DNA from: Arthrobacter oryzae
Lineage (GTDB): Bacteria > Actinomycetota > Actinomycetes > Actinomycetales > Micrococcaceae
Direction of reading: 5' to 3'
DNA: 64,000 bases
Assembly (NCBI RefSeq): GCF_030812315.1
Contig: NZ_JAUSSM010000002.1
Location: 1-64,000 of the forward strand
The position numbers and the translations under genes are program-made. The notes under the pieces are model-generated. The model saw nothing but the letters and a program-made list of their open reading frames with translations, had not been told where the DNA came from and made no database searches. Each line of letters opens with the position of its first letter. Position 1 is the first letter of the stretch. Below, piece by piece: positions 61,726-64,000 of the stretch.

Positions 61726-61950
61726 TCAAATGCCAGGTCGATGCAGCCAGACGGTTGCCTGGTTTTGTCGCTCCAAAGCCTCCGCGATCCGACGCGCTGC
61801 CTGGATGACCACGTCGCCGTGATCTTTACCAGGTGATGCAGTTACCCGGACCAGAGGCATGGTGAGGCAAACGGCAGCGACGATTCCTTGGTCAGTCACT
61901 ACTGGCGCACTGATGGAACCCAGTCCGGGGGTGCGGGCACCAACCGAGGG
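61726..61950 (-). pseudogene. IclR-family regulator, C-terminal fragment
   Basis: Reads GLGSISAPVVTDQGIVAAVC, then DVVIQAARRIAEALERQ and a stop at 61726. This is the last part of an IclR effector domain (SAPV...G.VVAA, then AA..I). The DNA-binding domain and most of the effector domain are missing. Confidence 0.65.
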
Positions 61951-62203
61951 AGTTGCCCTCCAGAGAAAGTTCCTGCGTCATGTGATTCCTGCCTGCGTCT
62001 TCGAGTGCAAGATTTCCCACTCAGTGGGAGATGCTTGTCATTGGGCCGATAGGGATAGCATCGCCATGTGACGAGCGCAACAGATTGCTGTCCCAGGCGT
62101 GTTTCAACGGTGTACGGGAAACTTGGCGGCCATCGGAACTAACCCCAGCGACTCCCCCGTAGAGGCGCCAGCGCGCCACCGATGCCGGACAGGTCCGGTC
62201 CTC

Positions 62204-63406
62204 TTAGGGAATTTCCACGTGCCGCGTTGGGGTCCCTGATGGTCTGCGTTGATGCTGGCGAAGTGCGAGCAGCGGAAAGATGAGTACCGAAAGCATTCCT
62301 GCTCCAATGAGTGCGGATGAGATTCCGCTTGAGATAAGCCCCTCGTCCCGGCCAATGCCGGTCACCGCTACGATGATCGGCAGTCCTGTTGCCCCAAACA
62401 GTATGATGGCCAATTTGTCGGCAGGAGCGGACGTAGGGGGCGCTGCGAGCAACGACGGCAGGCCGCGGATGATGAGCAGTAGGAGCAGGAACAGGGGGAC
62501 CAGTGCGAGAACTGCCGGGCTGGCGATGAGCGCGCGCAGGTCAAAGTCTATGCCGGTGTCGATAAAGAAGATCGGCACCAGGAAGCCGAAAGCGATGGCG
62601 TCGATTTTCGTCTCGATGACCGTCCGGTCTTGTTCGGGAGCGCGCGCGATGGCAACCTTCCAGAGGACTCCGGCGGCGAATGCGCCCAGCAGCATGTCGA
62701 GTCCCAGCACCATGCTCAGCACAACGAGCACGGTGAGGATGAACACGATTGACCGAACGGCGAACTGGCCGCTGGTGTGGAGGGTCCTGGTGACCTGGGA
62801 GTGGAGAAGCGTGTGCCGTGCCCGGGACGCGAGATAAATCGCAAGGCCGGTCAAGAGAACAAACCCGAGAAGTACCGCTGTGGCCGGTCCCAGCTGCCTG
62901 CCACTGAAGAACAGCGAGATCGCAATCAGCGGACCAAACTCCCCAGCCGCGCCCAGTGCGGTGACCGCGATGCCCAGCGGGGATTTCAATTCGCCGGCGT
63001 CGCGAAGGATTGGCAGCAGCGCGCCCAGCGCCGTGGAGCACAGGGCGACCCCGATAATCACGGCAGCAGCCGGTGACGGGGCCAGGACAAACCCGGCGCC
63101 AATGCCTGCCGCCAAGGAAATGACCCAGCCAGCGGACGCGCGGTTGACGGGCCGGCCCCGGATCACGGCGAAATCAATCTCATTGCCGGCAACAAAGAAA
63201 AGCATGGCCAGCCCGAATTGGGCCAGTGTGTCTATGAATTCTGTGGGTTGGATCCACCCCAACAGGCTGGGGCCGAGCAGGATTCCGAGGACAATCTCGA
63301 ACACCACGATAGGCACTTTGATCACCCGGTCAAGGAAGCGGGCCGCAAGGGGCGCTGCGATGGCCAGCAAGGCGATCAGAACCAACGACGTGGACAAGCC
63401 ATGCAT
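62204..63406 (-). CDS. Cation:proton antiporter (CPA2/KefB-like membrane domain)
   Basis: 400 residues from ATG 63406 (MHGLSTSL) with GGAGG upstream. About 12 membrane segments; conserved VVFEIVLGILLGPSLLGWI, FFVAGNEIDF, ALCSTALGALLPILRDAG, FGFLVPIFFIDTGIDFDLRA. Exchanges Na+ or K+ for H+. No C-terminal RCK/TrkA domain. Single gene. Confidence 0.9.
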   Translation of the reverse strand: MHGLSTSLVLIALLAIAAPLAARFLDRVIKVPIVVFEIVLGILLGPSLLGWIQPTEFIDTLAQFGLAMLFFVAGNEIDFAVIRGRPVNRASAGWVISLAAGIGAGFVLAPSPAAAVIIGVALCSTALGALLPILRDAGELKSPLGIAVTALGAAGEFGPLIAISLFFSGRQLGPATAVLLGFVLLTGLAIYLASRARHTLLHSQVTRTLHTSGQFAVRSIVFILTVLVVLSMVLGLDMLLGAFAAGVLWKVAIARAPEQDRTVIETKIDAIAFGFLVPIFFIDTGIDFDLRALIASPAVLALVPLFLLLLLIIRGLPSLLAAPPTSAPADKLAIILFGATGLPIIVAVTGIGRDEGLISSGISSALIGAGMLSVLIFPLLALRQHQRRPSGTPTRHVEIP

Positions 63407-63589
63407 CAGCGGTACCTCCGGTACCTCGGCTGCTTCGAAGGAAAAGTAATCCAAAGCTACCGCCACTATTGCTGGCGGCGCCATAACAGCCAACCGCCAA
63501 ATGCTACCCCGGTGTCGACGATGACCCTCAGCTCGAAACCCGCGGCGGCCGGGAGGAACGTGTCGAACTCCAGAGCAAAGATGGGCGGT

Positions 63590-64000
63590 TCAGGTCAAAT
63601 GGTCGAAGTCTCCTCGCGCCCAGGCAGCGTGCCGTTGGGCGGAATCCCGCAGAACGGCCTTGGCTCCGGACGCGATTACATTGTTGAAGTTGCCGTAGAT
63701 CCGGTCAAACTCGAGTTCTCCCAGCTGCTCGGCGATTCGCAACGCCACCGGCCCAGAGAGCGGCAAATGATTCGGGTAGCTGCGCATGAAGGCGATGGAG
63801 CGACGGTCTGGATTCGGATACACGCTGTCACCGGTCAGGAGAACTCCTCTGCCGGCCGCTCCTGCAGCCCAGTGCACCACTGCGCTGCCCGGGAAATGCC
63901 CCCCGGTCTGATGTAGGGTCAACCCTTCGGCGATAGTGTGACTGCCGGACCAATATTCGATGATCGGATCATTGCGCCCCAGCCAATGCCGGTCTGCGTC
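63590..64000 (-). CDS. MBL-fold metallo-hydrolase, C-terminal part (cut by the right edge)
   Basis: The visible 136 residues contain GGHFPGSAVVHW (His ligand), LLTGDSVYPNPDRRSIAFMR (Asp ligand) and FDRIYGNFNNVIASGAKAVL. The N-terminal HxHxDH motif would lie outside the window. Hydrolase of unknown substrate. Confidence 0.88.
   Translation of the reverse strand, partial: DADRHWLGRNDPIIEYWSGSHTIAEGLTLHQTGGHFPGSAVVHWAAGAAGRGVLLTGDSVYPNPDRRSIAFMRSYPNHLPLSGPVALRIAEQLGELEFDRIYGNFNNVIASGAKAVLRDSAQRHAAWARGDFDHLT

Noticed and set aside
1..64000. tRNA, rRNA, CRISPR array, prophage or IS element
   Set aside because: Looked for conserved stems, regular spacers and transposase or integrase motifs; none found by eye.

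Overview
The window is high-GC actinobacterial DNA. The gene set (paired GH91 inulin fructotransferase / difructose anhydride hydrolase-like proteins, amine and amino-acid catabolism, GntR/FCD regulators, typical Arthrobacter-type small proteins) suggests Arthrobacter or a close relative in the Micrococcaceae. This is an inference from gene content; there is no rRNA or other phylogenetic marker here, and I see no tRNA, CRISPR array, integrase or transposase.

Layout. 1-5 kb: the edge of an amino-acid ABC operon (binding protein), a dead cupin, a type II HAD hydrolase, a sarcosine oxidase-like flavoenzyme, a divergent LysR regulator and an intact cupin. 5.4-8.1 kb: an Asp/Glu racemase-like protein, a DUF1537 four-carbon acid-sugar kinase and a class II aldolase, the known plan for tetronate catabolism. 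8.1-11.2 kb: a gene graveyard (flavoenzyme, adk and pntB, all broken). 11.2-13.1 kb: DUF309, a CheY-like receiver and two small proteins. 13.1-24.1 kb: a fructan locus with GH32, a fructokinase remnant, LacI, two GH91 proteins, a sugar ABC importer and a secreted GH32 that has lost its catalytic centre. 24.4-34.9 kb: accessory genes, many eroded (SDR, cyclophilin-like, ASCH, RibD-like, carbonic anhydrase), a chain of overlapping tiny membrane genes, and a glycogen debranching-like enzyme.

35-54.7 kb is a large catabolic island. It has two complete amino-acid ABC importers with near-identical parts, two paralogous GntR/FCD regulators, a GABA-aminotransferase-like enzyme, a succinate-semialdehyde dehydrogenase-like enzyme, a second sarcosine oxidase-like enzyme, a second HAD, a PuuB-like oxidase, an aldehyde dehydrogenase, a tartrate/D-malate-type dehydrogenase, a D-2-hydroxyacid dehydrogenase, aspartase and an alcohol dehydrogenase. 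A 12-bp near-palindrome, ATTGTCAACAAT, recurs in front of several of these operons and ties the 1-5 kb block to the 34-47 kb island. The likely outline is uptake of a small amino acid or amine, removal of nitrogen by oxidases and the transaminase, oxidation of the semialdehyde, and entry as a C4 acid. The true substrate cannot be read from the sequence. 54.7-64 kb holds housekeeping-like genes: a FluG-like amidohydrolase plus glutamine synthetase pair, SelO, an S8 protease, an IclR remnant, a cation/proton antiporter and a partial MBL hydrolase.

The most striking overall pattern is ORFs with sound start and stop regions but missing middles (fructokinase, secreted GH32, RibD-like, beta-carbonic anhydrase, perhaps some very short ORFs), next to several genes with single-base frameshifts in homopolymers. 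Either this strain is losing accessory genes by internal deletion, or part of the assembly is unreliable; raw reads would settle it.
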